This document shows, in pieces, positions 52,115-60,755 of a DNA stretch of 64,000 nucleotides (the first letter of the stretch is position 1; every line of letters starts with the position of its first letter). The DNA comes from Clostridium sp. (GTDB lineage: Bacteria; Bacillota; Clostridia; Lachnospirales; Lachnospiraceae): the NCBI GenBank assembly GCA_018377235.1, contig JAGZZT010000002.1, positions 1 to 64,000 on the forward strand, given 5' to 3'. The translations under genes and the position numbers were made by a program. The notes under the pieces are model-generated. The model was given only the letters and a program-made list of their open reading frames with translations, made no database searches and was not told where the DNA came from.

Positions 52115-52807
52115 ATGGATTGGTATCCATTGTGGAATTCTCTGCGGATTGCAGCAGTCAGCAGTGTCCTGGTATTTTTTTCAGGCATTGCGGCGGCATA
52201 TTATGCTGCCCGGCTTCCAAAGCTTTTAAAAGGCATTCTGGATGTCATCCTTACTCTCCCCATGGTACTTCCCCCCACGGTAGTCGGATACTTTCTTCTT
52301 CTGTCAGTGGGAAGCAGACGGCCTCTGGGAATAGCTCTGGAAGCTCTGGGCCTTCGCCTTGTCATGGACTGGCGCGGCGGAATTCTGGCAGCCTTTACCG
52401 TTTCCTTTCCTCTGATGTACCGCACAGCCAGAGGCGCCTTTGAAAGCTTCGATGAAACACTGGCACAGGCTGGAAAAACTCTGGGCCTGTCAAATACTTT
52501 TATTTTCTGGCATATACGAATGCCTGTATGCAGCCAGGGAATTCTGGCCGGAGCTGTCCTGGCCTTTGCCAGAGCTCTTGGAGAATATGGAGCCACCAGT
52601 ATGCTCATCGGTTATACCCCAGGCAGAACCGCCACCATATCCACCACAGTCTACCAGATGTGGAGAACAGGAAATGATCGTCAGGCCTTTCTGTGGGTGT
52701 GCATCAATCTGGCAATCTCCGCAGCCGTGCTGCTGGCGGTAAACAGTCTGGAAAAAAAAGGCAGAATAAAAAAAGGAGGACAGTCTGTTGCTGACTGTAG
52801 CAATTGA
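52115..52807 (+). CDS. modB: Molybdate ABC transporter permease
   Basis: ModB is the membrane channel. The 230 residues begin MDWYPLWNSLRIAAVSS and contain LPMVLPPTVVGYFLL and the EAA loop FESFDETLAQAGKTLGLSNTFIFW, with ALGEYGATSMLIG near the C terminus. The ATG at 52115 is preceded by AAGGAGG. It overlaps the modC start. Confidence 0.95.
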   Translation: MDWYPLWNSLRIAAVSSVLVFFSGIAAAYYAARLPKLLKGILDVILTLPMVLPPTVVGYFLLLSVGSRRPLGIALEALGLRLVMDWRGGILAAFTVSFPLMYRTARGAFESFDETLAQAGKTLGLSNTFIFWHIRMPVCSQGILAGAVLAFARALGEYGATSMLIGYTPGRTATISTTVYQMWRTGNDRQAFLWVCINLAISAAVLLAVNSLEKKGRIKKGGQSVADCSN

Positions 52808-53825
52808 AAAACAACTGGGAAATTTTCTCTTGAAGGCCGATTTTGAGACGGATGATCCTATCACAGGGCTTTTAGGGGCGTCTGGCTGCGGAAAAAGCCT
52901 GACCTTAAAATGCATTGCCGGGCTGGAACAGCCAGATCGAGGCAGGATCGTTCTGGACGGAACCATTTTATTCGATTCCAAGGCCGGAATCTGCCTGCCT
53001 CCTCAGAAGCGGCAGGTAGGATATCTGTTTCAAAGTTACGCCCTGTTTCCCCACATGACCGTAAGACAGAACGTCCTCTGCGGGATGCAGAAAGAACGGG
53101 ATCAAGGGAAAAGGCTGGACACCCTTAACCAGCTCAGCCGCCTTCTCCGCCTGGAAGAGGTCATGGATTTAAAGCCCTGTTTCCTTTCCGGAGGGCAGGC
53201 TCAGAGAACAGCTATCGCCCGAATTCTGGCAAGCAGTCCCAGGCTTCTGTTGTTAGACGAGCCTTTTTCTGCCCTGGATTCCTACCTGCGGGAACAGCTG
53301 CAGCTGGAATTAAAAGAGCTTCTTCTCTCCCTGAACTGTCAGACTGTACTGGTCACTCACAGCAGAGATGAAGCCTTTCTCCTCAGTTCCCGCCTGGCTG
53401 TTATGGAACAGGGCCGGATCTCTGGCACGGCTGGCGTGAGAGAACTCTTTGATCATCCAAAAAACATAGCAGAAGCCAGACTGACTGGATGCAAAAACAT
53501 AGCAGAAGCCAGAAAGTCAGGACCTTATACAGCAGAAGTCCCCAGCTGGGGCGTCTGTCTCTCAACGGATGAGCCTGTCCCCGACGATCTTCGCGCAGTA
53601 GGAATCCGGGCTCACTCCTTTGACTCAAATGCTTTCTCCAATCGTTTTTCTGTCACTCTCTGCAGTCAGGCAGAAACGCCGTTTGAAGATCTGTTTTTAT
53701 TTCGATTCCAGAGGCAAAGTCCAGACAGCGCTCCTCTGTGGTGGAAGCTTCCAAAGGGACATGGGCAGAATTTTTTTCCTTCTGCTCTGGGAGTGCTGCC
53801 GGATCAGGTGCTGCTGCTGATTTAG
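52788..53825 (+). CDS. modC: Molybdate ABC transporter ATPase
   Basis: ModC powers import. The 345 residues have Walker A GASGCGKS (30-37), the signature LSGGQAQRTAIARIL and LLLLDEPFSALDS. The start is TTG with AAAGGAGGA eight bases upstream, inside modB. In the post-ABC region a 21-bp direct repeat (53460-53480 and 53493-53513) encodes KNIAEAR twice, giving a local duplication. The C-terminal regulatory domain is shorter than in ModC with a full MOP domain. Confidence 0.94.
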   Translation: MLTVAIEKQLGNFLLKADFETDDPITGLLGASGCGKSLTLKCIAGLEQPDRGRIVLDGTILFDSKAGICLPPQKRQVGYLFQSYALFPHMTVRQNVLCGMQKERDQGKRLDTLNQLSRLLRLEEVMDLKPCFLSGGQAQRTAIARILASSPRLLLLDEPFSALDSYLREQLQLELKELLLSLNCQTVLVTHSRDEAFLLSSRLAVMEQGRISGTAGVRELFDHPKNIAEARLTGCKNIAEARKSGPYTAEVPSWGVCLSTDEPVPDDLRAVGIRAHSFDSNAFSNRFSVTLCSQAETPFEDLFLFRFQRQSPDSAPLWWKLPKGHGQNFFPSALGVLPDQVLLLI

Positions 53826-53935
53826 AAAATAACCAGAGCAGGCGGACACCAGTTCTGACACATCCGCCTTCATTCCCTGGATCTGTCTTCTGGCAGCTTT
53901 TCATTTTTACAACACAGCTCAGGAGGTGCTGTTCT

Positions 53936-54934
53936 ATGACAAAAGACGTAATTCTTTCCGCTGCCGGCGGCCGCCGCCTTATCCTTATATCCATCATTTC
54001 CTCCGAAGGATCCACCCCCCGGTCTGCCGGAGCCATGATGACGGCCGATGAATCTGGGCTTCTGGCCGGTTCTATCGGGGGCGGCCTGCTAGAGAGCCAG
54101 TGCCTGAAGGAGGCCGCCTGCTTTCTGAACGATCCGCATAATGGCAGCAAAACGGCCAGACCTATTGGCTTTATCCGTTCTTTTTCTCTGAATAACACAC
54201 AGGCCGGCGATCTGGGAATGATCTGCGGAGGAACTGCATTCGTTCTCTTCACACCTGTCATGCCGGCAGATCAGGGCGTTTTCCAAACGGCTTTATCCTG
54301 TATGGAAGCAGGGAAGGCCTGCTCTCTCCTTCTGCCGCTGGACGGTTCTGCTCCTTTCTTCCAGAAACTGACAGAGGGCGGCGTTCAGCCCTCCAGAAAG
54401 GCCTGTCTCTGTACTGCAGACAGCCGTTCCTGCCTCTCTGTCCCTCTGACTGCCCCTGGACGTGTTTTCCTCTTTGGAGGCGGCCATGTATCCCTGGAAC
54501 TGTCTCTTCTTCTGGAGCGGCTGGAATTTCCCTATCTTGTCATTGACGACAGGAAGGACTTCGCAGGACGGAATCGGTTTCCAGGAGCTGCAGAAGCCTT
54601 TGTTCTGCCATTTGAACCAGCTCTTCTGTCTGAAAAACTGACAGACAGTCTCACACCCCGGGAAACTGACGCTGTCTGTATCATGACGCGGGGACACAAG
54701 GGCGACGAGGATGCCCTTCGCTTCGCCCTGACCACAAAGGCCTCCTATATAGGAGTGATGGGCAGCAGAAAAAAGCGGGAGACTATCTTTTCAATGCTGG
54801 AAAAGGACGGCTTTTCACAGGTGCGAAGCCGTGTCACTACCCCCATTGGCCTTGACATCAAGGCTCAGACTCCCGCAGAAATCGCCGTCTCTGTAGCCGC
54901 CCAGCTGATTGCCTGGAGAGCGGAACTAAACTGA
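53936..54934 (+). CDS. xdhC: XdhC family molybdenum hydroxylase accessory protein
   Basis: XdhC proteins bind molybdenum cofactor and pass it, often sulfurated, to xanthine dehydrogenase-type enzymes. The 332 residues include AGSIGGGLLESQC (N-terminal XdhC/CoxI domain) and the Rossmann part VFLFGGGHVSLELSLLL, MTRGHKGDEDAL and YIGVMGSRKKRE. The ATG at 53936 has AGGAGGTG before it; an ATG inside modC would give an unsupported extension. It ends the molybdenum operon; a GGCGGA/TCCGCC hairpin lies in the gap after modC. Confidence 0.92.
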   Translation: MTKDVILSAAGGRRLILISIISSEGSTPRSAGAMMTADESGLLAGSIGGGLLESQCLKEAACFLNDPHNGSKTARPIGFIRSFSLNNTQAGDLGMICGGTAFVLFTPVMPADQGVFQTALSCMEAGKACSLLLPLDGSAPFFQKLTEGGVQPSRKACLCTADSRSCLSVPLTAPGRVFLFGGGHVSLELSLLLERLEFPYLVIDDRKDFAGRNRFPGAAEAFVLPFEPALLSEKLTDSLTPRETDAVCIMTRGHKGDEDALRFALTTKASYIGVMGSRKKRETIFSMLEKDGFSQVRSRVTTPIGLDIKAQTPAEIAVSVAAQLIAWRAELN

Positions 54935-54952
54935 GCTTTTCAGATGAATCAC

Positions 54953-55222
54953 TCAGCTGAATACTCTAAATTCCCTCTCATCTTCCTTTAACGGTACATC
55001 AGCCATAGTCATGGAGTCAATGACAATAAAGCTTCCTTCTTTCAGGCGCGCAATCAGCCTCTCAATTTTTTCCTGTTCTCCCTGAACCTCCATCTCCACC
55101 CGGCCGTCCCAAAGATTCTGCACCCAGCCGGTCAGGCTCATCCCTCTGGCCGCATACAGGGCGCGGTAGCGAAAGCCTACCCCCTGTACCCATCCAGAAA
55201 AGAAAATATGTTTTCTAACCAT
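54953..55222 (-). CDS. acyP: Acylphosphatase
   Basis: The enzyme hydrolyses acyl phosphates. The 89-residue protein shows the active-site loop FSGWVQGVGFRYR with the catalytic arginine, and Asn in GWVQNLWDGRVEME. It overlaps the end of the Nudix gene by eight bases and faces xdhC with only 18 bp between. Confidence 0.94.
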   Translation of the reverse strand: MVRKHIFFSGWVQGVGFRYRALYAARGMSLTGWVQNLWDGRVEMEVQGEQEKIERLIARLKEGSFIVIDSMTMADVPLKEDEREFRVFS

Positions 55223-55853
55223 ATAATATCCCCTCCTCCTGCAGGAGCTCCACGCAGGATTTCATGATTTTTGCAGTCATTCCCCAGATCACCCAGCCCT
55301 CATACTGATAAAATAATACCTCATAGCGCCCTTCTCTCCACCGATAATCTCTCCCCTGGGGAATCAGCTCATATGGAAAGGGTTCCTCCGGCACTGTAAG
55401 GATTTTCGCCGTGCGGCGCAAAGGTTCGTGATCAGAAAACCACTGCAGCGGTACTTTTATAATCTCATCTGTCTCATCCGCAGAAAAGGTATCGCTGTAA
55501 TTACAAAGCTCTGCCAAAAAAGGATAGACTGTAAAGCCTGCCGGAACTTCCAGATAATCGCAGGCCATCAAAATTTCTGCCTGCTCCGGCTCTATGCAAA
55601 GCTCCTCCGCCAGCTCTCTGAGAGCTGTATCCCTGGCGCTTTCCCCTGGTTCCATGCTTCCGCCGGGAAAGCATATCTCACCCGGCTGAGTCTTTAAACT
55701 CCCTGCCCGTCTTTCAAACAGCACAAAATATTCTCCCTGTTCCCAGAGAATCGGAATTACCACTGCGCAGTCCCGCCGCATACTCCATCCGATAGGCCTG
55801 GGAACTCTGTTTTTGAAAGAATTTTTATCTCTCGGATATTTTCTGACTGTCAT
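55215..55853 (-). CDS. Nudix hydrolase, coenzyme A pyrophosphatase-like
   Basis: The protein has 212 residues. The Nudix box is GGSMEPGESARDTALRELAE followed by ELCIE. The downstream proline-rich and LLEY-type features suit the CoA diphosphatase branch (YeaB/NudL), but the substrate is not certain. The start at 55853 is preferred for GGGAGG four to five bases upstream; nine extra codons upstream are open. Confidence 0.88.
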   Translation of the reverse strand: MTVRKYPRDKNSFKNRVPRPIGWSMRRDCAVVIPILWEQGEYFVLFERRAGSLKTQPGEICFPGGSMEPGESARDTALRELAEELCIEPEQAEILMACDYLEVPAGFTVYPFLAELCNYSDTFSADETDEIIKVPLQWFSDHEPLRRTAKILTVPEEPFPYELIPQGRDYRWREGRYEVLFYQYEGWVIWGMTAKIMKSCVELLQEEGILYG

Positions 55854-56631
55854 TTCTCCTCCCAGCCGTTCTGTTCCCATCAGTTCCTGTCCTGCCAGCC
55901 CCGCCTTCCAGAAACCGGTCTACTTCCTGGTTAAATTCCAGGCTGTTTTCAGAAGCAATAAAGTGTGTTCCATTTAACAGGCACAGCCGGCTCCCCGGTA
56001 TGAGACGGTGAATTTTTTTCGTATGGCCTGTACGGATCATATCCCTGGTTCCGGCAAGCACCAAAACTGGCTTTCTCATAGTTTTCAAGTATACCGGCCT
56101 GATACGCGGTTCCTTCACCATCAGCTGTAAAAGCTCCTTTTTCCTTTTAGATCTTTCCAGAAGATAGCTGTCATTCTCTGTCATACGTCCTTTTCTGCTC
56201 TTTTGCTCTCCCCTCATCTCACGCAGGCACGCCTTGAAATAAGCTGTATAAATGCCTCGGCAGACACCTGCCTTCATTCCAAAGGGATTCAGATTAGCGC
56301 CGTTTAAAATCAGCTTGTCCACATATTGTGGATGGAGGATTGTAAAAATCAAAGCTATATTTCCCCCATCGCTGAAGCCCAGAAGAATGATCCGGCGCAG
56401 TTCCATTTCATCCAGAAACTGCTTTAGATCTTCAGCAAACTGACGAAGGGTAAAAGGCGCAGTTCCCCGCTCCGACTTTCCGTGTCCTCTGGTATCAATG
56501 GCGATTACTCTGTATTTTTTTGAAAAATAGTCAATCTGAGCCGTAAAATACGAGCTGTCCTCCCCGTTTCCGTGAAGAAGTACCATCGGCTGTCCTGTTC
56601 CCTTTTCCTCATAATGTAATTTTATTTTCAT
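55825..56631 (-). CDS. Alpha/beta hydrolase
   Basis: The 268-residue protein starts MKIKLHYEEKGTGQPMVLLHGNGE (oxyanion HGNG) and has the nucleophile elbow GFSDGGNIAL and catalytic-His segment LLNGTHFIA. The acid is likely Asp of AGTRDMI. The substrate is unknown. Its last ~30 residues overlap the Nudix gene start, and its ATG overlaps the stop of the YtvI-type gene. Confidence 0.88.
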   Translation of the reverse strand: MKIKLHYEEKGTGQPMVLLHGNGEDSSYFTAQIDYFSKKYRVIAIDTRGHGKSERGTAPFTLRQFAEDLKQFLDEMELRRIILLGFSDGGNIALIFTILHPQYVDKLILNGANLNPFGMKAGVCRGIYTAYFKACLREMRGEQKSRKGRMTENDSYLLERSKRKKELLQLMVKEPRIRPVYLKTMRKPVLVLAGTRDMIRTGHTKKIHRLIPGSRLCLLNGTHFIASENSLEFNQEVDRFLEGGAGRTGTDGNRTAGRRNDSQKISER

Positions 56632-57722
56632 TCTTCATCCTCCTTCTGGGCATCTGCCCGTTTCTCTCCGTATTCCTCCACCAAATCCTCAATAATCAGA
56701 AGACCGATTGGCCCCAGCAGCATTCCAAGAATTCCAAAAAGCTTCATTCCTACATAGATTGCCGCCAGAGTCTCGAGAGGAGAGAGACCCATTTTTCCTC
56801 CCATCAGCCTGGCCTCCAGAAATTCCCTTGTCATACAGCAGATTAAAAACAGAAGAGCCAGGACACCGCCCTGGTAAAAATGACGCTGTATCATCATCAC
56901 AATACTCCATGGAATCAAAACAGCTCCCGCCCCAAACAGAGGCAGAGCGTCCAGGATTCCAATCACCGCTCCCAAAAGAATGCTGTAGGGATTCCCAATG
57001 AAAGAAAGACCCACAGCACAGAGACAGGCTGTGACGAACATGATAACAAACTGCGTTCTCAGCCATGCATTTCCCGTCATAGCCAGCCGTCTTCCAAACA
57101 GGGCGAATTCCCGGCTGAACATGGACTGCTTTCTCCGCCTCCTCATCTCATCCATCTCCTGGAGAGACAAGACAGCAGCCATAAAGAAGACAGCGGCAGA
57201 CACAAAGCTTCTGGCACAGAAAGAGAGCGCTGCTACTGAATTGCCGGCCAGATTAGACATGGTCACCTTCTTGAGAGTCTGGGCCATGGTAAAAATCAGT
57301 TCCTTGGCTGCCTGCACCAGCACGCCCTCTCTCAGGCAGCAGAAAGCCTCAGCCACCCGGCACATGGATGTCAGCCATTGATCCAGCTGGCGAATCCATC
57401 CAGGAGCTGCATTTATAACGTCATTGGCTTCCTGAAAAAGACGGCGGCCCCCATAAAAAATAAACCATCCCCCTGCCGCTGCAAGCAAGAGAAGTTCTGC
57501 CCCTCCGATAACGCCGATAGGAACTGCAAAGTTCCTTCCTCTAATTTTAATCTGCAGCCGTTTCTCCAGCCACGCAGCGCTGGGGCGCAGCACCAAAGCT
57601 GTGAGATAGGCGGCTGCAAAGGGGAGAATCAGCGGAAGGAGATATTTAAAGCTGATATAAACTCCCCCTGTCACAGAGAGGATTACCAGAGCCTTCCTCT
57701 GCTTTTTTGACAATTCCGGCAT
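56628..57722 (-). CDS. AI-2E/YtvI family membrane protein
   Basis: The protein has 364 residues with about seven membrane helices. The C-terminal block SFIGNPYSILLGAVIGILDALPLFGAG-type sequence and VGMKLFGILGMLLGPIGLLII identify the AI-2E (TerC-like PerM) superfamily. In spore formers the homologue is YtvI, a sporulation membrane protein. The role here cannot be settled from sequence. Confidence 0.88.
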   Translation of the reverse strand: MPELSKKQRKALVILSVTGGVYISFKYLLPLILPFAAAYLTALVLRPSAAWLEKRLQIKIRGRNFAVPIGVIGGAELLLLAAAGGWFIFYGGRRLFQEANDVINAAPGWIRQLDQWLTSMCRVAEAFCCLREGVLVQAAKELIFTMAQTLKKVTMSNLAGNSVAALSFCARSFVSAAVFFMAAVLSLQEMDEMRRRRKQSMFSREFALFGRRLAMTGNAWLRTQFVIMFVTACLCAVGLSFIGNPYSILLGAVIGILDALPLFGAGAVLIPWSIVMMIQRHFYQGGVLALLFLICCMTREFLEARLMGGKMGLSPLETLAAIYVGMKLFGILGMLLGPIGLLIIEDLVEEYGEKRADAQKEDEE

Positions 57723-58045
57723 AGTTCCACCTGCTTTCTATTATTTCCGGCTGCTGTTTCCGTAAATAATAGTATGTCAAAATCCATCTGCTTTCATGCG
57801 CTGGCTGTTTTCCTTAAATCCCAGTTTCTTCCCTGAGTCTTTTTGTATATTCTCCTCCAGACTGTTTATACTAGTTCCTGTACAAAAGAAGTACAAATCA
57901 TAAATGAACCACCCATGGTAAGTTCCTCAAAGCACTAATGAAAGGCTTACAAATGAGAAGCTTACAAAAGATGCGGGCCTGTCTTCCTTTCAAGAGGAGG
58001 ACGGGCCTGTTTCTTTCCCCTGTTCTACCAAAAAGCTCGTGGCCT
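57723..58045. other. Intergenic region with probable rluA-family terminator
   Basis: There is no gene. An interrupted stem at about 57975-58007 (GCC-GTCtTCCT with AGGAGGAC-GGC) lies just downstream of the minus-strand pseudouridine synthase, followed on that strand by a short ATCTTTTG. A small repeat GTAC-N7-GTAC and a TATAAA box near 57865 may belong to the YtvI-type gene promoter. The rest is unremarkable. Confidence 0.45.
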
Positions 58046-58798
58046 TTATCGGGATTCCGGCCTTTTAAACAGACGGAAAGCCCCGCCCTGAGGCTCCATG
58101 GAAAAAGTCACAGGCTCTTTTGTCACTGGATGGGTGAAGGACAGGCTGACAGCCGCCAAAGCCAGCGAACCTCTTTCTCCTTCCCGGGAAAAGTCCGGAT
58201 TGTATTTCGCATCTCCCCATAGAGGCAGGCCATGGCCTGCAAACTGCACCCGAATCTGGTGATGGCGTCCTGTTTTCAGATGGATTTCCACAAGTGCCAG
58301 CCCCTTTTCTTTATTTTCCTCAATTACCCGGTAGGACAGCTCCGCTGTTTTTCCCTCTGGATCTGAGTTATCCACTATTCTGGAATAATTATTGTCCCGA
58401 TCCATAGACAATCTATCCACAAAGTTACCCACATTATCCACAGGTTTTCCACATACAACTGCATGATAAATTTTTGTCACTCTGTGAGCCTGAACTTCTT
58501 TACTTAAAAAGGCTGCCGCTTCTTTTGTCTTTGCATAAACCATAACTCCAGACACAGGTTTGTCCAGCCTGTGGATAACTCCCACATATGGTTCACTTCC
58601 CTGTGTGGATGAATTTGTGGACATTTTTGTGGATAAATTTCTCCCTGCCTGTCTCTCCTGCCTCCTCCTGCTGCGAAGCAGATAATTTTTAATTTCACTG
58701 ACCATATCCGGCTCCAGTTTTCTGCTGGCCTGGGATTCCAGCCCCGCTGGCTTCACAGCTGCCAAAATAGCCTCGTCTTCATATAATATCTTAATCAT
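58046..58798 (-). CDS. RluA family pseudouridine synthase
   Basis: The 250-residue protein begins MIKILYEDEAILAAVKPAG and contains the catalytic motif VIHRLDKPVSGVMVYAKTK with the essential Asp, then EIHLKTGRHHQIRVQFA. There is no S4 domain. It modifies uridines in rRNA or tRNA; the target is not evident. An insert of Arg/Ser/Asn-rich residues lies near 45-65. Confidence 0.92.
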   Translation of the reverse strand: MIKILYEDEAILAAVKPAGLESQASRKLEPDMVSEIKNYLLRSRRRQERQAGRNLSTKMSTNSSTQGSEPYVGVIHRLDKPVSGVMVYAKTKEAAAFLSKEVQAHRVTKIYHAVVCGKPVDNVGNFVDRLSMDRDNNYSRIVDNSDPEGKTAELSYRVIEENKEKGLALVEIHLKTGRHHQIRVQFAGHGLPLWGDAKYNPDFSREGERGSLALAAVSLSFTHPVTKEPVTFSMEPQGGAFRLFKRPESR

Positions 58799-58880
58799 AC
58801 TGCCGTTTCCTGCCTTTATTTTGAATTGCTTTTTGCTGGCTGTCTTTATTTTACTATATCTGAGGCTGTTCAGCTATTAG

Positions 58881-59033
58881 AAGAGAAAAAAATTTCCTTG
58901 TTCCACTTAAAGTCACCTGAAATGAATGCACGAAGAACAATTTCCTTGTTCCACTTGAAGTCACCGGAAATGAATGCACGAAGAACAATTTCCTTGTTCC
59001 ACTTGAAGTCACCGGAAATTGTTCTTCGTGCAT
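58881..59033. repeat. Palindromic repeat cluster, locus B
   Basis: Three cores on the minus strand at 59013-58994, 58965-58946 and 58917-58898 (GGTGACTTCAAGTGGAACAA, the third GGTGACTTTAAGTGGAACAA) repeat at exactly 48 bp. The first is the loop of a perfect 20-bp palindrome: ATGCACGAAGAACAATTTCC (59033-59014) and its complement at 58993-58974. The other two have the right arm and a TCATTTCM spacer. Both strands have open frames across it only because 48 is a multiple of three. Confidence 0.9.
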
Positions 59034-59059
59034 AAGGTGGGGATATGGATTATTTCTGC

Positions 59060-59088
59060 TTGCATTACTGTGGGAAAAAGAGTATAGT
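59060..59088 (+). promoter_or_regulatory. Promoter of the hemolysin III family gene
   Basis: TTGCAT (59060-59065), a 17-bp spacer and TATAGT (59083-59088), about 80 bp before the ATG. Confidence 0.7.
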
Positions 59089-59167
59089 ATAAGAAAATGT
59101 TATATGTAGTTTCAAAAACTACTTGTCGGATTGTATATAACCACGTCGATTTTAAGGAGGTTTTATT

Positions 59168-59836
59168 ATGAAATGTATTACAAAACTGCACATAAAGGAT
59201 CCTGGAAGTGCTCTGACTCACTTTATCGCCCTGGTGGGGTCAGCGGCTGCAGCAGCTCCTCTGCTGATGAAAGCGGCTGCAGAGCCGGAAACCAGCCGGC
59301 TTCAGACAGCGGCCCTGGCCGTCTTTATATTCAGCATGATTCTACTCTATACGGCCAGCACGGTTTACCACACTCTGGATATATCAGAAAGGGTAAACCG
59401 TCTTCTGCGCAAACTTGATCACATGATGATTTTTATTTTGATTGCCGGAACCTACACTCCCATCTGCCTGATTGTGCTTGGAAACCGCTCTGGCTTTCTC
59501 CTCCTGAGCCTGGTGTGGGCCATCGCGGCGGCCGGAATTCTTATCAACGCCTTCTGGATTAACTGCCCCAAATGGTTCTCTTCCCTGATTTATATCAGCA
59601 TGGGGTGGGTGTGTGTAACTGCCTTCCGTGAAATTGTCAGCGCTCTTCCGCCAGCAGCCTTTGGCTGGCTTTTAGCCGGCGGCATTATTTACACTGTGGG
59701 AGGCGTGATCTACGCTCTAAAACTGCCCCTTTTTAACTCCAGACACAAAAATTTTGGCTCCCATGAAATTTTCCACCTGTTTGTCATGGGCGGAAGTCTG
59801 TGTCACTATGTGGTGATGTATGCATTTGTGGCATAG
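59168..59836 (+). CDS. Hemolysin III family (PAQR-like) membrane protein
   Basis: The protein has 222 residues with about seven membrane helices. Family motifs include SMILLYTASTVYHTL with LDHMMIFILIAGTYTPICL and the C-terminal SHEIFHLFVMGGSLCHYV, where the His/Ser/Asp residues would bind zinc. Despite the family name a hemolytic role is not implied. AAGGAGG precedes the ATG. Its 3' end overlaps the convergent larE gene by 53 bp. Confidence 0.9.
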   Translation: MKCITKLHIKDPGSALTHFIALVGSAAAAAPLLMKAAAEPETSRLQTAALAVFIFSMILLYTASTVYHTLDISERVNRLLRKLDHMMIFILIAGTYTPICLIVLGNRSGFLLLSLVWAIAAAGILINAFWINCPKWFSSLIYISMGWVCVTAFREIVSALPPAAFGWLLAGGIIYTVGGVIYALKLPLFNSRHKNFGSHEIFHLFVMGGSLCHYVVMYAFVA

Positions 59837-60710
59837 AAGCTTTCAGTTTTACATCCATACTTCCTGACCGGAACCCCTCCAGATCCAGTGTGATATAGGT
59901 AAAGCCCAGAGCTTTCAGCCGCTTCGCTATCTCCTCCCTCTTCTCCAGCACAGCGGCAAACTGTTCGGCATCTGTCTCCAGCCTGGCCGTGTCCCCATGG
60001 ATCCTCAGTCGGACATTCCCAGGCTTTCCTCCTGAAAACAGCTCCTGTCTTAAAAACTCCTCTCCCTCTTCAATCCGTTTTAAGAGATCGTAATCCAGTC
60101 TGGCCCCATAAGGCAGTCTGGTGGCCATGCAGGGAGCGGAAGGGCGGGAAGCTGTGGAGATCCCGTACTTCTTTGCCAAAGTCTTAACCTCTTTTTTAGT
60201 AAGGCCGCAGACTGCCAGAGGGCTTTTAATCCCCAGTTCTCTGAGAGCCGCAAGCCCAGGCCGGTATTCCTTCAAATCATCTGCATTAGTGCCGTCCAGC
60301 AGCACAGAGCAGCCTTTCTCTGCGGCAAATTCCTGGAGTTTTAAAAAAAGGCGGCGTTTACAGAGATAGCAGCGATTGACAGGATTATTTCTCAGCTCTT
60401 CCTGCTCCAGCTCATCGATTGTAAGAACCACATGGGAGGCCTCCAGCTCTCCGGCCACCTTTTCGGCATTTTCCAGATCACAAGCAGGGTGGAGCATGGT
60501 GTCAAAGGTTACGGCCCACACTCTCGTTCCATGCTGTCTGGCGCTCTCGCAGGCCAGCTTTAAGAGAAGGCTGCTGTCCACGCCTCCAGAAAAAGCCAGA
60601 CAGACAGGCTCATTTCCATACCTGTTCATTACAGATACCAGCCGCCTCTCCTTCTCCTCTATCTGCTGTTGTTCCAAATCTGCACGTTTCTGACTGATAT
60701 TAAAATCCAT
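59784..60710 (-). CDS. larE: Sulfur transferase LarE (nickel-pincer cofactor biosynthesis)
   Basis: LarE inserts sulfur into the pyridinium precursor of the nickel-pincer nucleotide. The 308 residues have the PP-loop AFSGGVDSSLLL (41-47) and the three cysteines C114-x2-C117 (NRCYLCK) and C194 (SAPCMATRLPYG). This pattern has been described in LarE enzymes that hold a [4Fe-4S] cluster instead of sacrificing a cysteine. The C terminus runs about 17 residues past the usual GFRSGSMDVKL end, into the hemolysin III gene overlap. Confidence 0.93.
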   Translation of the reverse strand: MDFNISQKRADLEQQQIEEKERRLVSVMNRYGNEPVCLAFSGGVDSSLLLKLACESARQHGTRVWAVTFDTMLHPACDLENAEKVAGELEASHVVLTIDELEQEELRNNPVNRCYLCKRRLFLKLQEFAAEKGCSVLLDGTNADDLKEYRPGLAALRELGIKSPLAVCGLTKKEVKTLAKKYGISTASRPSAPCMATRLPYGARLDYDLLKRIEEGEEFLRQELFSGGKPGNVRLRIHGDTARLETDAEQFAAVLEKREEIAKRLKALGFTYITLDLEGFRSGSMDVKLKASMPQMHTSPHSDTDFRP

Positions 60711-60755
60711 ACGTTTCTCCTGCTGTCTGTTTTTTAGCTTCTGTTTTCTGTACTC

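Noticed and set aside
53738..53935. N-terminal extension of XdhC reaching into modC
   Set aside because: It lies in another frame of modC, has no homology to XdhC, and the ATG at 53936 has a strong ribosome binding site.
58881..59033. CRISPR array
   Set aside because: The 48-bp units have no variable spacers: the whole unit repeats, and it is palindromic. No cas genes are present.
58826..59035. Repeat protein with ISLFHLKSPEMNARRT units
   Set aside because: The frame exists only because the DNA repeat length is a multiple of three; the opposite strand is equally open and there is no ribosome binding site. It is a by-product of the repeat.
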